Shown: positions 1 to 7,096, counted from the first letter of the stretch. The stretch is 9,820 nt of DNA from JAFGIT01 sp016929465 [NCBI: Candidatus Coatesbacteria bacterium] (GCA_016929465.1 JAFGIT010000417.1:1-9820), one strand, 5' to 3'. The notes: generated by a model from the letters alone, not told the origin. Made by a program: numbers and translations.

Positions 1-247
1 AATCCGGCTCAATCTCGGCTTCTGCCAGCGAGATGGTTGTCGTGACGTCCGTATCTCTGCCTCGCGATGATGGTGTATATGGTGCATATTGGCGATTATT
101 TGTTGGAATTTGTAGAATGCCGAATAAGGCTTGGTTTCGAGCCGGCCAAGGGCCCTCTCGCATCTCGAAGGAGTCTACTTTAAAGTCAGGAAAAAAAGGG
201 TTCTGCCCCGCCTTAAGGCTCCTAACATGGTCTAATTCGGTGCTCAT
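1..247 (-). CDS. unrecognised protein, N-terminal 82 residues (runs off window)
   Basis: An open frame starts at ATG 247-245 and continues without a stop to base 1, so the gene is cut by the window edge. The predicted protein begins MSTELDHVRSLKAG and is polar, rich in Pro, Thr, Arg and Asp. I see no signal peptide, membrane segment or known motif in the 82 residues available. The start is well supported: AAGGAG lies 8 nt upstream, inside the end of the preceding gene, and the ATG overlaps that gene's TGA as ATGA. This arrangement is typical of translational coupling, so the product probably works with the TIGR04255 protein. Function unknown. I am fairly sure it is a real gene because of the overlap and ribosome-binding site, less so about anything else. 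Confidence 0.72.
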   Translation of the reverse strand, partial: MSTELDHVRSLKAGQNPFFPDFKVDSFEMREGPWPARNQALFGILQIPTNNRQYAPYTPSSRGRDTDVTTTISLAEAEIEPD

Positions 248-1014
248 TTGAATCTCTCCTTCATTTCACCCTCGATCATTCTGAAGAACACCTTATGAAT
301 TAGCTCGTCAGCATCACCCGCCCATTGCGTGATCCCATCAGTCTCCTGGGGCACCTCATCTCCCGTCGCCTCAACGATCGATTCCCACCTCAACAGGTCT
401 CTATCATCCCTTCTGCCCTTTCCGAATCTCAGTCGCAACTGACCTCGGGGATTCTCACTATTGAAGTAGAACGTCGTGTCCAGAGACGTGGGAGCCGCAG
501 ATATCCCTGTATCCACGAAAAGAGCGCTACTTACAGCTAGATCTGTCTTCAAAGTGCGCGCAATGTAATCGGAGATGTTCTCGGACTGATAGTCGAAATC
601 CACTGCATCGATATAGCGCATCATCAGCCGATTGAATCGCGGTCTTCTATTCTCGGTGTATATCTCTAGCAGAGTGGCAACTAGCTTCTCAATGCCGCGA
701 TGGAAGGTTCCTCTTTCGAATCCATCTTTCACTTGATTCAAAGTAACGAGTCCCGGCCCCACCTGAATCAGCGGCCATTCATTGTCACCGGTTCTGAAGC
801 GATGCTGAATTAGGTAGCCAGCCATCTCGGTTGGCATGCTAGCAGCGGGCAGAGGTTCATGGAAGGGATACTCGACCTTGAGCTTCTCGAACAGCCTGCC
901 CGCCAGTATTCCGTAATTCATTTCCGGCTGTCCATTTTGAGGCTGTTGAAGCTGCCAATAAAGCTCGAATATCACCTCGACCAAAGGGGCTTTGCTAAGA
1001 GTCGGGTAGTCCAT
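244..1014 (-). CDS. TIGR04255 family protein
   Basis: This 256-aa protein matches the pattern of the TIGR04255 family, whose molecular function is not established. Visible hallmarks are LSKAPLVEVIFEL at residues 6-18, WPLIQVGPGLVTLN at 80-93, MRYIDAVDF at 132-140, and a C-terminal helix-like stretch ending HKVFFRMIEGEMKERFK. No membrane segment or signal peptide is seen; it is probably cytoplasmic. I chose ATG 1014 because AGGA sits 9 nt upstream. A GTG six codons earlier (1032) keeps the frame but lies upstream of the transcription start expected from the TATAAT at 1035-1040. Its stop overlaps the start of the next gene (ATGA), so the two form a coupled pair. The gene looks more A+T-rich than the metabolic block beside it, which may mean a separate origin. 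Such genes often occur in variable genome regions; a defence role would be speculation. Confidence 0.85.
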   Translation of the reverse strand: MDYPTLSKAPLVEVIFELYWQLQQPQNGQPEMNYGILAGRLFEKLKVEYPFHEPLPAASMPTEMAGYLIQHRFRTGDNEWPLIQVGPGLVTLNQVKDGFERGTFHRGIEKLVATLLEIYTENRRPRFNRLMMRYIDAVDFDYQSENISDYIARTLKTDLAVSSALFVDTGISAAPTSLDTTFYFNSENPRGQLRLRFGKGRRDDRDLLRWESIVEATGDEVPQETDGITQWAGDADELIHKVFFRMIEGEMKERFK

Positions 1015-1034
1015 TGTCTTAGGTCCTAACACAG

Positions 1035-1040
1035 ATTATA
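1035..1040 (-). promoter_or_regulatory. putative -10 box for the TIGR04255 gene pair
   Basis: A perfect TATAAT on the minus strand lies about 20 bp upstream of ATG 1014. Transcription would start near 1028, leaving a leader of about 14 nt that contains AGGA. No convincing -35 is present at 16-18 bp spacing, so the call rests on the -10 and its position only. Confidence 0.4.
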
Positions 1041-1228
1041 TGCGCTGACACGTCTAGAACAGCTTGCTAGTTTCCATAGTTTCATTCAAGACTTCATTTC
1101 CAATATCGAACGAAATCGCGAAAAACACAACTGCCGAGAGTCCCATCTGCGTTCATCAGCAGCAGTTGCCCCCGACTCAGGGGACATCCCGACACAACAT
1201 CGATTAATCAACGCCTTATCACCTCGGG

Positions 1229-2494
1229 CTATTCGACTCTCGGCACGGTCATGCTTCCATCCATGAGGACTACCACGCTGGCGTCCGGACCTGCCTTGTC
1301 CAGGGAGTTGTCCAGCGCTTGCTGTAGAAACGAGTATGGCTCCATGAATGCACTGCGAATGACATAGGGGTCGATGTCGGTTACGGCAATGATCTCAACC
1401 GATAGCGCCGCTCTGGCAAGGCGTCCGGCCTTATGGCAGCCGAAGGTCTTTTCCGTCTTGATGCACTGCAGCACCTGCTCCGGGGTGTCGAACCGTTTCA
1501 GCATGCTGAGGTATGAATCCTCGCCCACGCCATCTGAGCACTTCGAGACCAGGATTATGATTCCACCCTCTTTGACGGCAAGCAGGGCGTGCTCAAGGGC
1601 CTTCTGCATCTGGTAGAGGTCGCGGTCCAGGGGAGGCCTCGCAACTGAGATCACGAGGTCTGCGCGCTCCTCTATCGGGACCACGTATATCTCATCTGTC
1701 TTCTTCGTGGCCGCTAAGAATGAGGCCTCGAGAGCCCCCGCAGTAGCCGTATAAATCCTCCCGGCGCCATCTTGCACGAGATTGATCGAGAAGATTGACT
1801 TATCTTTCAAAAATGAGACGCCCTCGAGCATGTCCTCGTGCACTGGATTTCCCTTCAGGGCAAGCGGCATGACTCCCGGGAGTAACGCCAGGCTGTGGTT
1901 CTGCTCGATGGTCTTGAAGGCAGCAAGACCGGGCAGGAGAGACTTCCGACCGCCGGTATATCCGGCGAAATAGTGCGGCTCAACAGAGCTGAGTATCATG
2001 ATACGGTCCGCATCAATCGCTATCTGGTTGAATGCGACCCTGGTGCCGCGACTGGTGGTTCCCAGCTCCACCATATCTGTGCTACGCCGCGAATCGTGCA
2101 TGAATATGCGTCCAGAAGCGTTCCTAAGCATGTCGCCGAAAATCCAGTTAAGCTCTTCCTTCGATGGAACCGGATGCGCTCCTGTCGCGACCGCATAGAA
2201 AAAATCCGAGTGCCTCGCGGCGTCGAGCAGGACCGGCAATACTCTCGCGGTCGGAGTGGGCCTCGCTGCGTCATTCACGACCAGCAGTATTTCCTCGCCG
2301 GGATGGGAGATGAACTCCGAGAATGACTCGGAATCGACCGGGTCATCAATCGCAGCTTTGACCGAACTGAGATTATCGGCTGCTGTCAAAGGCGCCGGGG
2401 CGACAATCCTCGCCAGGTTCCTCCTGGGAATCCTGAGGCCGATTGCGCTCGATCCATAGGGAATATCTATCTTGATTTGCTTACTTCCTGCCAT
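1229..2494 (-). CDS. larA: LarA-family nickel-dependent 2-hydroxyacid racemase
   Basis: This 421-aa protein is of the LarA (DUF2088) type. Lactate racemase and its homologues invert the C2 centre of 2-hydroxyacids by hydride transfer, using a covalently bound nickel-pincer nucleotide. The key residues of the Lactobacillus enzyme are present at nearly the same numbers: Asp75/Arg78 in NDAARP, His107 in ATGAHPVP, His174 and Lys184 in EPHYFAGYTGGRKSLLPG (Lys184 holds the cofactor), His200 in EQNH (nickel ligand), and Gln295/Lys298 in YQMQKALEHA. It should therefore be catalytically competent if the cofactor is supplied. The cofactor-making genes larB, larC and larE are not in the window. The gene follows icd but is separated from it by a strong terminator, and ATG 2494 has no clear Shine-Dalgarno sequence. 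The substrate cannot be read from sequence; homologues act on lactate, malate and other hydroxyacids. Confidence 0.9.
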   Translation of the reverse strand: MAGSKQIKIDIPYGSSAIGLRIPRRNLARIVAPAPLTAADNLSSVKAAIDDPVDSESFSEFISHPGEEILLVVNDAARPTPTARVLPVLLDAARHSDFFYAVATGAHPVPSKEELNWIFGDMLRNASGRIFMHDSRRSTDMVELGTTSRGTRVAFNQIAIDADRIMILSSVEPHYFAGYTGGRKSLLPGLAAFKTIEQNHSLALLPGVMPLALKGNPVHEDMLEGVSFLKDKSIFSINLVQDGAGRIYTATAGALEASFLAATKKTDEIYVVPIEERADLVISVARPPLDRDLYQMQKALEHALLAVKEGGIIILVSKCSDGVGEDSYLSMLKRFDTPEQVLQCIKTEKTFGCHKAGRLARAALSVEIIAVTDIDPYVIRSAFMEPYSFLQQALDNSLDKAGPDASVVVLMDGSMTVPRVE

Positions 2495-2502
2495 CGGACA
2501 GT

Positions 2503-2531
2503 CTTATATCAGAAGGGCAGGTAAAAAGCAA
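2503..2531 (-). promoter_or_regulatory. putative larA promoter overlapping the icd terminator
   Basis: On the minus strand, TTGCTT (2531-2526) is followed 17 bp later by TATAAG (2508-2503), preceded by TG as in an extended -10 (TGATATAAG). The -35 lies in the T-rich tail of the icd terminator. Predicted initiation is near 2496, two bases from the larA ATG, implying an almost leaderless mRNA. This fits the lack of a Shine-Dalgarno sequence. The -35 is weak (3 of 6). Confidence 0.4.
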
Positions 2532-2559
2532 AATGGGGGACGTTCGATGACGCCCCCCA
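2522..2559 (-). terminator. intrinsic terminator after icd
   Basis: On the minus strand, 17 nt after the icd stop codon, a 10-bp stem TGGGGGGCGT / ACGTCCCCCA (one G-U pair, loop CATCGA) is followed by TTTTGCTTTTT. The G+C-rich stem plus T tract is a textbook Rho-independent terminator. On the plus strand there is no comparable T run, so it acts on icd transcripts only. Confidence 0.9.
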
Positions 2560-2576
2560 AAGCTCGCAGCTTAATG

Positions 2577-3824
2577 CTACATATTCTCGATCAATGCCGA
2601 GCCATACTCAGATGTCTTCAGCTTGGTCGCACCGTCCATCAACCTGTGGAGGTCGTAGGTAACACGCTTCTGATCGATTGTCTTCTCGATGGCCGTGTAA
2701 ACCATCTGCGCAGCCTTCTCCCACTCCAGATGCTCGAGCATCATTACGCCGGAGAGGATGACCGATGTCGGATTGACCATGTCCTTGTTGGCATACTTCG
2801 GAGCGGTTCCGTGGGTCGCCTCGAACAGGGCGATCTTGTCGCCGATGTTCGCGCCGGGGGCCATACCAAGGCCGCCGACCTGAGCTGCACAGGCGTCAGA
2901 GAGATAGTCCCCGTTCAGGTTCGGGAGCGCAACGACTTCATACTCGTCAGTACGGGTCAATATCTGCTGGAGCATGCTGTCCGCGATTCTGTCCTTCATG
3001 ACGATCTTGCCCTCGGGCTGCTTGCCGTCATACTTCTCCCAGAGTTCGTCCTCTGTGATCGTGACGTCGCCGAATTCTTGTCTCGCCACCTCGTAGCCCC
3101 AATCCTTGAAGGCGCCCTCGGTGAACTTCATGATGTTGCCCTTGTGGACGAGAGTCACGCTTGTCTTGTGGCGCTTGATGGCGTACTTGATCGCGGCGCG
3201 GACGAGCTGCTTGGTCGCATGGATGCTGATGGGCTTGATGCCTATACCGGAATCCATTCTGATATTCTTGCCCATCTCGTTGTTGAGGAAGTTGATGACC
3301 TTCTTCACATCCTCGGTGCCCTGCTGCCACTCGATGCCCGCATAGACATCCTCTGTGTTCTCACGATAGATGACGATATTCATCTTCTCGGGGGCCTTCA
3401 CGGGGCTCGGAACACCTCTGAAGTAACGCACGGGTCGGACGCAGCTGTAGAGGTTCATGATCTGGCGCATCGCAACATTGAGGCTTCTGATGCCTCCGCC
3501 AACGGGAGTCGTCAGCGGGCCTTTGAGAGCCACATAATAGTAGCTGATAGCCTCGATAGTGTCCTTTGGTAGAACCTCGCCATATTTCTCGAGAGCGGAA
3601 TCACCAGCGTAAACGTCGAACCAGACGATACGCTTCTTGCCGCCATAGGATTTCTCTACGGCAGCATCGAGCACACGGCGGGTCGCCTTCATTATGTCGG
3701 GGCCTATTCCGTCGCCCTCAATCACCGGAATGATCGGATTGTCGGGAACGACTAGCCTATCACCGTCGAAAGTGATCCTCACTCCATCTGTCGGCGGAGT
3801 TATTTTGTCTAACGACACGGTCAT
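2577..3824 (-). CDS. icd: isocitrate dehydrogenase (NADP+)
   Basis: This 415-aa protein is full length against the 416-aa E. coli enzyme and closely similar along its whole length. It oxidatively decarboxylates isocitrate to 2-oxoglutarate in the cytoplasmic TCA cycle. Substrate residues are visible: Ser114 and Asn116 in RSLNVAMR, Arg120, Arg130 and Arg154, with Tyr161, Lys228 in [13 protein letters not shown] and the metal-binding aspartates Asp306 and Asp310 in NGDYLSD. NADP specificity is indicated by Lys343-Tyr344 (APKYA), Tyr390 and Arg394 ([11 protein letters not shown]), matching the E. coli determinants. Ser114 corresponds to the E. coli phosphorylation site, but no AceK-like gene is in view. 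It starts 25 nt after leuD, with AGGAG about 12 nt before the ATG, and ends at a strong terminator. It is the last gene of a leuC-leuD-icd unit. Confidence 0.98.
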   Translation of the reverse strand: MTVSLDKITPPTDGVRITFDGDRLVVPDNPIIPVIEGDGIGPDIMKATRRVLDAAVEKSYGGKKRIVWFDVYAGDSALEKYGEVLPKDTIEAISYYYVALKGPLTTPVGGGIRSLNVAMRQIMNLYSCVRPVRYFRGVPSPVKAPEKMNIVIYRENTEDVYAGIEWQQGTEDVKKVINFLNNEMGKNIRMDSGIGIKPISIHATKQLVRAAIKYAIKRHKTSVTLVHKGNIMKFTEGAFKDWGYEVARQEFGDVTITEDELWEKYDGKQPEGKIVMKDRIADSMLQQILTRTDEYEVVALPNLNGDYLSDACAAQVGGLGMAPGANIGDKIALFEATHGTAPKYANKDMVNPTSVILSGVMMLEHLEWEKAAQMVYTAIEKTIDQKRVTYDLHRLMDGATKLKTSEYGSALIENM

Positions 3825-3849
3825 TCTCTTTCTTTCTCCTGTCTTTTAC

Positions 3850-4353
3850 CTAATCAAGGTTGAAGTCGCCGTACTTCGCTATGTGGTTTAGCAATCCTCC
3901 ATCCTCGAGGATCTTCTGCATCACCTTCGGTAGCGGCGAAAAAGGTATCTCAATTTTCTTGGTCAAATTCCGAACGATGCCGGCGTCGAGGTCTGCCTCG
4001 AGTTCATCCCCGGCATCGATCCTGTCAGTGTTGCAGATGATTACTGGCATACCGACGTTGATCGCATTCCTGTAGAATATCCTCGCGAACGACTTCGCGA
4101 GAACCGCGCTGACTCCCGCCATTCTGATGATCGTCGGGGCGTGCTCGCGACTCGAGCCCAAGCCGAAGTTGTTTCCGCCCACTACGAAGTCGCCCTTCGA
4201 CATCTTGCCCGCGAATTCTGGATCGGCGTCCTCTAGAACATGCTTCGCCAATTCAGGCAAATTCGAACGCAGGTGAAAGAGCCGTCCAGGCGCTATGTGG
4301 TCGGTACTGATGTCGTCGCCGAATGTCCAGGCCTTGCCTTTCATCTTCTCCAT
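3850..4353 (-). CDS. leuD: LeuD-type hydro-lyase small subunit (probable aconitase/homoaconitase)
   Basis: This 167-aa swivel-domain subunit has the length usual for archaeal-type LeuD/HacB proteins, shorter than E. coli LeuD. Motifs are FGDDISTDHIAP (11-22), GSSREHAP (66-73) and AKSFARIFYRNAINVG (86-101). It pairs with the large subunit to isomerise a tri- or dicarboxylate by dehydration and rehydration. Two details argue against isopropylmalate as substrate. TDHI is the form seen in aconitases, where LeuD proteins usually have TDxII. The substrate loop reads HLRS (27-30), closer to the YLRT reported for homoaconitase than to isopropylmalate-type loops; the Arg is thought to bind the extra carboxylate. 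Being next to citrate synthase and icd, it most likely handles citrate and isocitrate. Its ATG shares one base with the leuC stop (TAATG), so the subunits are translationally coupled. Confidence 0.93.
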   Translation of the reverse strand: MEKMKGKAWTFGDDISTDHIAPGRLFHLRSNLPELAKHVLEDADPEFAGKMSKGDFVVGGNNFGLGSSREHAPTIIRMAGVSAVLAKSFARIFYRNAINVGMPVIICNTDRIDAGDELEADLDAGIVRNLTKKIEIPFSPLPKVMQKILEDGGLLNHIAKYGDFNLD

Positions 4354-5615
4354 TATATCACCTCCCGAGGATCGGTAAGTTTACCGGTTAGAGCCGTTGC
4401 AGCTGCTGTCGCCGGTGAACCCAGATAGATGAATCCCTGGGGATTGCCCATGCGACCAACGAAGTTGCGGTTCTGTGTGGTAAGACAGGCCTCGCCGTCT
4501 CCCAGAACGCCCTGGTGAACACCAACACACGGGCCGCATCCTGGCGGCAGTATCAACGCACCGGAATCGATCAGTGTTTGGAGCGTTCCGTCTTTGAGCG
4601 CGGCGGTCATGACAGCTCTCGATGCTGGTGCAACGAGCAACCTGGTGTCCCTGTCGCGCTTCTTTCCCTTCAGAATGGCGGCTGCCACCTGAAGGTCCTC
4701 GAGCCTTCCGTTCGTGCAAGTGCCTATCACGACCTGGTCTATTTTCACCGGGTCCATGTCACGAATCTGTGTCATTGTCTTGGTGTTATCGACCGTGTGC
4801 GGGAATGAGACCGTCGGCTCGAGCTTGCTGACATCTATCTTGATCACTCGCTCGTATTCCGCGTCTTTGTCAGGCGATATGGGCCTGAAGGCATCGCCCC
4901 TGCCTACACTCTGCAGGTATTCCCTGGTGACTTCATCCGATGGGAATAGGCCGACCTTTGCTCCAGCCTCCACCGCCATATTAGCGATAGTCAGTCGGCT
5001 GGACATGTTCATTGCATCAACTGTCTCGCCGCCATACTCGAGCGACTTGTAAGTGGCTCCATCCGCTCCTATCATGCCGATGAGATGGAGTACGAGGTCC
5101 TTCGGATAAACTCCATCGGGGAATTTACCAGAGACCTGAATTCTGAATGTTTCGGGGACCCTGAACCAGGTCTTACCCAATGCCATCGCAATCGCAACGT
5201 CCGTTGAGCCCATGCCTGTCGCAAAGGCGCAAAGACCGCCTCCAGTGCAGGTGTGAGAATCGGCCCCAACGTGAACGTCGCCCGGGCTGAGATACCCTTC
5301 TGGCATAATCTGGTGGCAAACACCATCACCGACCTCGGACAACACGGCTCCGGTCTTCCGAGCAAAGCGCCTCAGCAGAACATGGTCATTTGAGAGCTCT
5401 TTGCGCGGAGAAGGTGCAGCGTGGTCCAGGAAGAGAACGGTCTTGTCAGGGTGCGCCACTCGCTCCAGCTCTATCTTCTGCAGCTGCCGGACCGCGAGCG
5501 GACCCGTGCCATCCTGCACAAGGCAGACATCGACCGATGCGATGACGAATTCGCCTGCCCGAACAGCCCTGCCGGCGTGCTCGGATAGAATCTTTTCCGC
5601 TAATGTCTGTCTCAT
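4353..5615 (-). CDS. leuC: LeuC-type hydro-lyase large subunit (probable aconitase/homoaconitase)
   Basis: This 420-aa protein carries the [4Fe-4S]-binding aconitase fold and is of the short archaeal-type LeuC/HacA class. The three cluster cysteines are Cys300 (GTCTNGR), Cys360 and Cys363 (PPGCGPCVG). Other signatures are VQDGTGP (33-39), FLDHAAPSP (62-70), GADSHTCTGG (117-126), NRNFVGRMG (382-390) and GSPATAAA (399-406). With the small subunit it would interconvert citrate and isocitrate, or a homologous pair such as homocitrate or isopropylmalate. Position between citrate synthase and isocitrate dehydrogenase, and the absence of leuA or leuB here, favour the citrate reaction. A GGAT/GGAG-rich stretch lies just upstream of ATG 5615. 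The gene begins 88 nt after gltA but beyond a terminator, so it probably has its own promoter. Confidence 0.95.
   Translation of the reverse strand: MRQTLAEKILSEHAGRAVRAGEFVIASVDVCLVQDGTGPLAVRQLQKIELERVAHPDKTVLFLDHAAPSPRKELSNDHVLLRRFARKTGAVLSEVGDGVCHQIMPEGYLSPGDVHVGADSHTCTGGGLCAFATGMGSTDVAIAMALGKTWFRVPETFRIQVSGKFPDGVYPKDLVLHLIGMIGADGATYKSLEYGGETVDAMNMSSRLTIANMAVEAGAKVGLFPSDEVTREYLQSVGRGDAFRPISPDKDAEYERVIKIDVSKLEPTVSFPHTVDNTKTMTQIRDMDPVKIDQVVIGTCTNGRLEDLQVAAAILKGKKRDRDTRLLVAPASRAVMTAALKDGTLQTLIDSGALILPPGCGPCVGVHQGVLGDGEACLTTQNRNFVGRMGNPQGFIYLGSPATAAATALTGKLTDPREVI
4357..4365 (-). promoter_or_regulatory. very strong leuD ribosome-binding site
   Basis: GGAGGTGAT on the minus strand is a 9-base match to the 16S anti-Shine-Dalgarno complement, with 7 nt between GGAGG and the leuD ATG. 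It lies inside the last codons of leuC. It would let ribosomes reinitiate efficiently and keep the two subunits in equal amounts. Confidence 0.85.
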
Positions 5616-5657
5616 CGCTCCATCATCCTAATTACTTATCTTCGAAGACTTTCCGGG

Positions 5658-5663
5658 ATTATA
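5658..5663 (-). promoter_or_regulatory. putative -10 box for leuC-leuD-icd
   Basis: TATAAT on the minus strand lies two bases beyond the T tract of the gltA terminator, with a predicted start about 36 nt before the leuC ATG. The -35 position falls in the terminator stem and is not consensus. The call rests on the perfect -10 and on the need for a promoter after the terminator. Confidence 0.38.
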
Positions 5664-5665
5664 TG

Positions 5666-5695
5666 AAAACGGGGAGCGCCCGAAGGCACTCCCCG
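5666..5695 (-). terminator. intrinsic terminator after gltA
   Basis: On the minus strand, 8 nt after the gltA stop codon, an 11-bp stem CGGGGAGTGCC / GGCGCTCCCCG (one T-G wobble) is closed by a TTCG tetraloop and followed by TTTT. C(UUCG)G loops are exceptionally stable. The T tract is short, so partial read-through into leuC is possible. Confidence 0.9.
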
Positions 5696-5703
5696 GAATT
5701 AAC

Positions 5704-6975
5704 TTAGACCAGGCCGGAAAGTCTGTTGAAGTCAAGAGACTTCGGCCTGTTGATAGCCGTGCCAATGCCACGATGGAGGATCAACTGCGCCATCATGCCC
5801 ATCACGCGGGAGACGCTGAACAGCACTGTGTAGTACTCGAATTCGCGCAGCCCGTAGTGGTAGAGCAGCGAGCCAGAGCCGGCGTCAACGTTCGGCCATG
5901 GGTTCTTGATCTTCGGGAATTCCTTCAAGACCTTCGGAACCACGTCGAAGACTCTCGCAACCGTCATGAACACGGGATCGTCGGGGATGTGCTGCTTGCC
6001 GAACTCGAGGAAGCCAGCAAAGCGCGGATCGGTCGCTCTCAGGACGGCGTGGCCGTAGCCCGGAACCACCTGACCGGCTGCCAGGGTCTCTCTCGTGTTC
6101 TTATCGATCTCTTCCTCGGTCGGAACGCCGCCGAACTTCTCCATAAGCTCCAGGATCCAGTTCAAGCACTCCTGATTCGCCAGGCCATGAAGTGGGCCCG
6201 CGAGACCATTCAGGCCTGCGGATGCTGAGTAATACGGATCGGACAGGGCAGAGGCAACCGTGAAGCAGGTGTAGGCGGAGACGTTGCCGCCCTCGTGGTC
6301 GCAGTGGAACGTCAGATAGAGACGCATCAGCTCGGCGAACTCACCGGTCGGATCCGGAATTCCGAGCATATTGGCGTAGTTGGCACCGAGGTCGAGACCC
6401 ATTGTCCACGGGATCACGTCGCCGTGGCCATAGCGAATGCGATATACGCCGGCCGCGATCGAAGGGATCTTCGCGAGGATGCTGAGGCTGTCCTCGAGTG
6501 CGGGAATCCAATACTGGTCCTTCGTCATTCCTTCTGAGTACATCTTCCTGAAGACGCTCTCGCGCTCCAGCACCAGGATAGCGGTGTTGAGCATAGCCAT
6601 CGGGTGGCTGTCCTCGGGCATCGCCATGAGAACGTCCCAGACGTATTCCGGAACATACGATCTCTTGTCGAGGTCCATCTGAAGGGCTTTCTTGGCCTCG
6701 GCATCGGGGAATTCACCGGTCAATAGGCAGAAGAAAATCTCCTCTGGCCACTTGTCCTTGATCTCGAGTAGTGGATAGCCACGGATAATAAGACCCTTGT
6801 CGGGCTCGACAACCGAAGTGTCGCAAAGAAGCCCCATTACGCCCCTTAGACCACCCAGGAACTGGCCAACGGTGACCTTCGAGATCTCCTTGTCGCCGTG
6901 CTCCTTGGCAAACGACTTGATTTTCTCACGATATTGCGGAATCTGCTCGGCCAACTTCTTCTGCAGAGTTGCCAT
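5704..6975 (-). CDS. gltA: citrate synthase, mitochondrial-like type
   Basis: This 423-aa enzyme condenses oxaloacetate and acetyl-CoA to citrate, the entry step of the TCA cycle. The catalytic triad is visible as His263 (GPLHGLANQE), His309 (VVPGYGHAVLR) and Asp364 (NPWPNVDAGSG). The wording of these motifs, HCDHEGGNVSAY (224-235), and the tail YYTVLFSVSRVMGMMAQ (381-397) resemble animal mitochondrial citrate synthase rather than E. coli GltA. That eukaryote-like form also occurs in some bacteria, Geobacter for example. The N-terminus lacks the long mitochondrial presequence. The start at ATG 6975 has GAGGGAG about 6 nt upstream. Directly after the stop comes a strong UUCG terminator, so gltA is probably monocistronic although its partners leuC, leuD and icd follow in pathway order. 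Confidence 0.97.
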   Translation of the reverse strand: MATLQKKLAEQIPQYREKIKSFAKEHGDKEISKVTVGQFLGGLRGVMGLLCDTSVVEPDKGLIIRGYPLLEIKDKWPEEIFFCLLTGEFPDAEAKKALQMDLDKRSYVPEYVWDVLMAMPEDSHPMAMLNTAILVLERESVFRKMYSEGMTKDQYWIPALEDSLSILAKIPSIAAGVYRIRYGHGDVIPWTMGLDLGANYANMLGIPDPTGEFAELMRLYLTFHCDHEGGNVSAYTCFTVASALSDPYYSASAGLNGLAGPLHGLANQECLNWILELMEKFGGVPTEEEIDKNTRETLAAGQVVPGYGHAVLRATDPRFAGFLEFGKQHIPDDPVFMTVARVFDVVPKVLKEFPKIKNPWPNVDAGSGSLLYHYGLREFEYYTVLFSVSRVMGMMAQLILHRGIGTAINRPKSLDFNRLSGLV

Positions 6976-7067
6976 CGTTTCTCCCTCTTGCTTTTCTTAT
7001 GATTGTTGCAGGTTGAAGTTTTCGCATCTGCGCTATTGATGTGCTCCAACATTCTGAGAGCAACCGA

Positions 7068-7096
7068 CAATAACTAGATAGCGCCGTGATAGTCAA
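7068..7096 (-). promoter_or_regulatory. putative gltA promoter
   Basis: On the minus strand, TTGACT (7096-7091) is followed after 17 bp by TTATTG (7073-7068), leaving a leader of about 85 nt before gltA. The -35 is good (5 of 6) but the -10 is poor, so the exact position is uncertain. It would be the first promoter of the metabolic block. Confidence 0.33.

Noticed and set aside
33-251. Plus-strand open frame of 72 codons at the left edge
   Set aside because: It is antisense to the 247-1 open frame, which has a proper ribosome-binding site and an ATGA overlap with its neighbour; the plus-strand frame has neither.
1015-1032. GTG start at 1032 for the TIGR04255 gene
   Set aside because: It lacks a ribosome-binding site and lies upstream of the start expected from the TATAAT at 1035-1040; ATG 1014 has AGGA 9 nt before it and begins just ahead of the family's N-terminal motif.
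1144-1190. CCCC-GACTCA-GGGG hairpin as a larA terminator, and CATCTGCGTTCATC as another dispersed repeat copy
   Set aside because: The stem is only 4 bp and no T tract follows on the minus strand. The repeat-like word is too short to tell from chance.
2472-3572. Plus-strand open frame of 366 codons
   Set aside because: It lies antisense to icd and into the start of larA; its length reflects the codon bias of icd. Both minus-strand genes are unmistakable, and the frame runs through the icd terminator.
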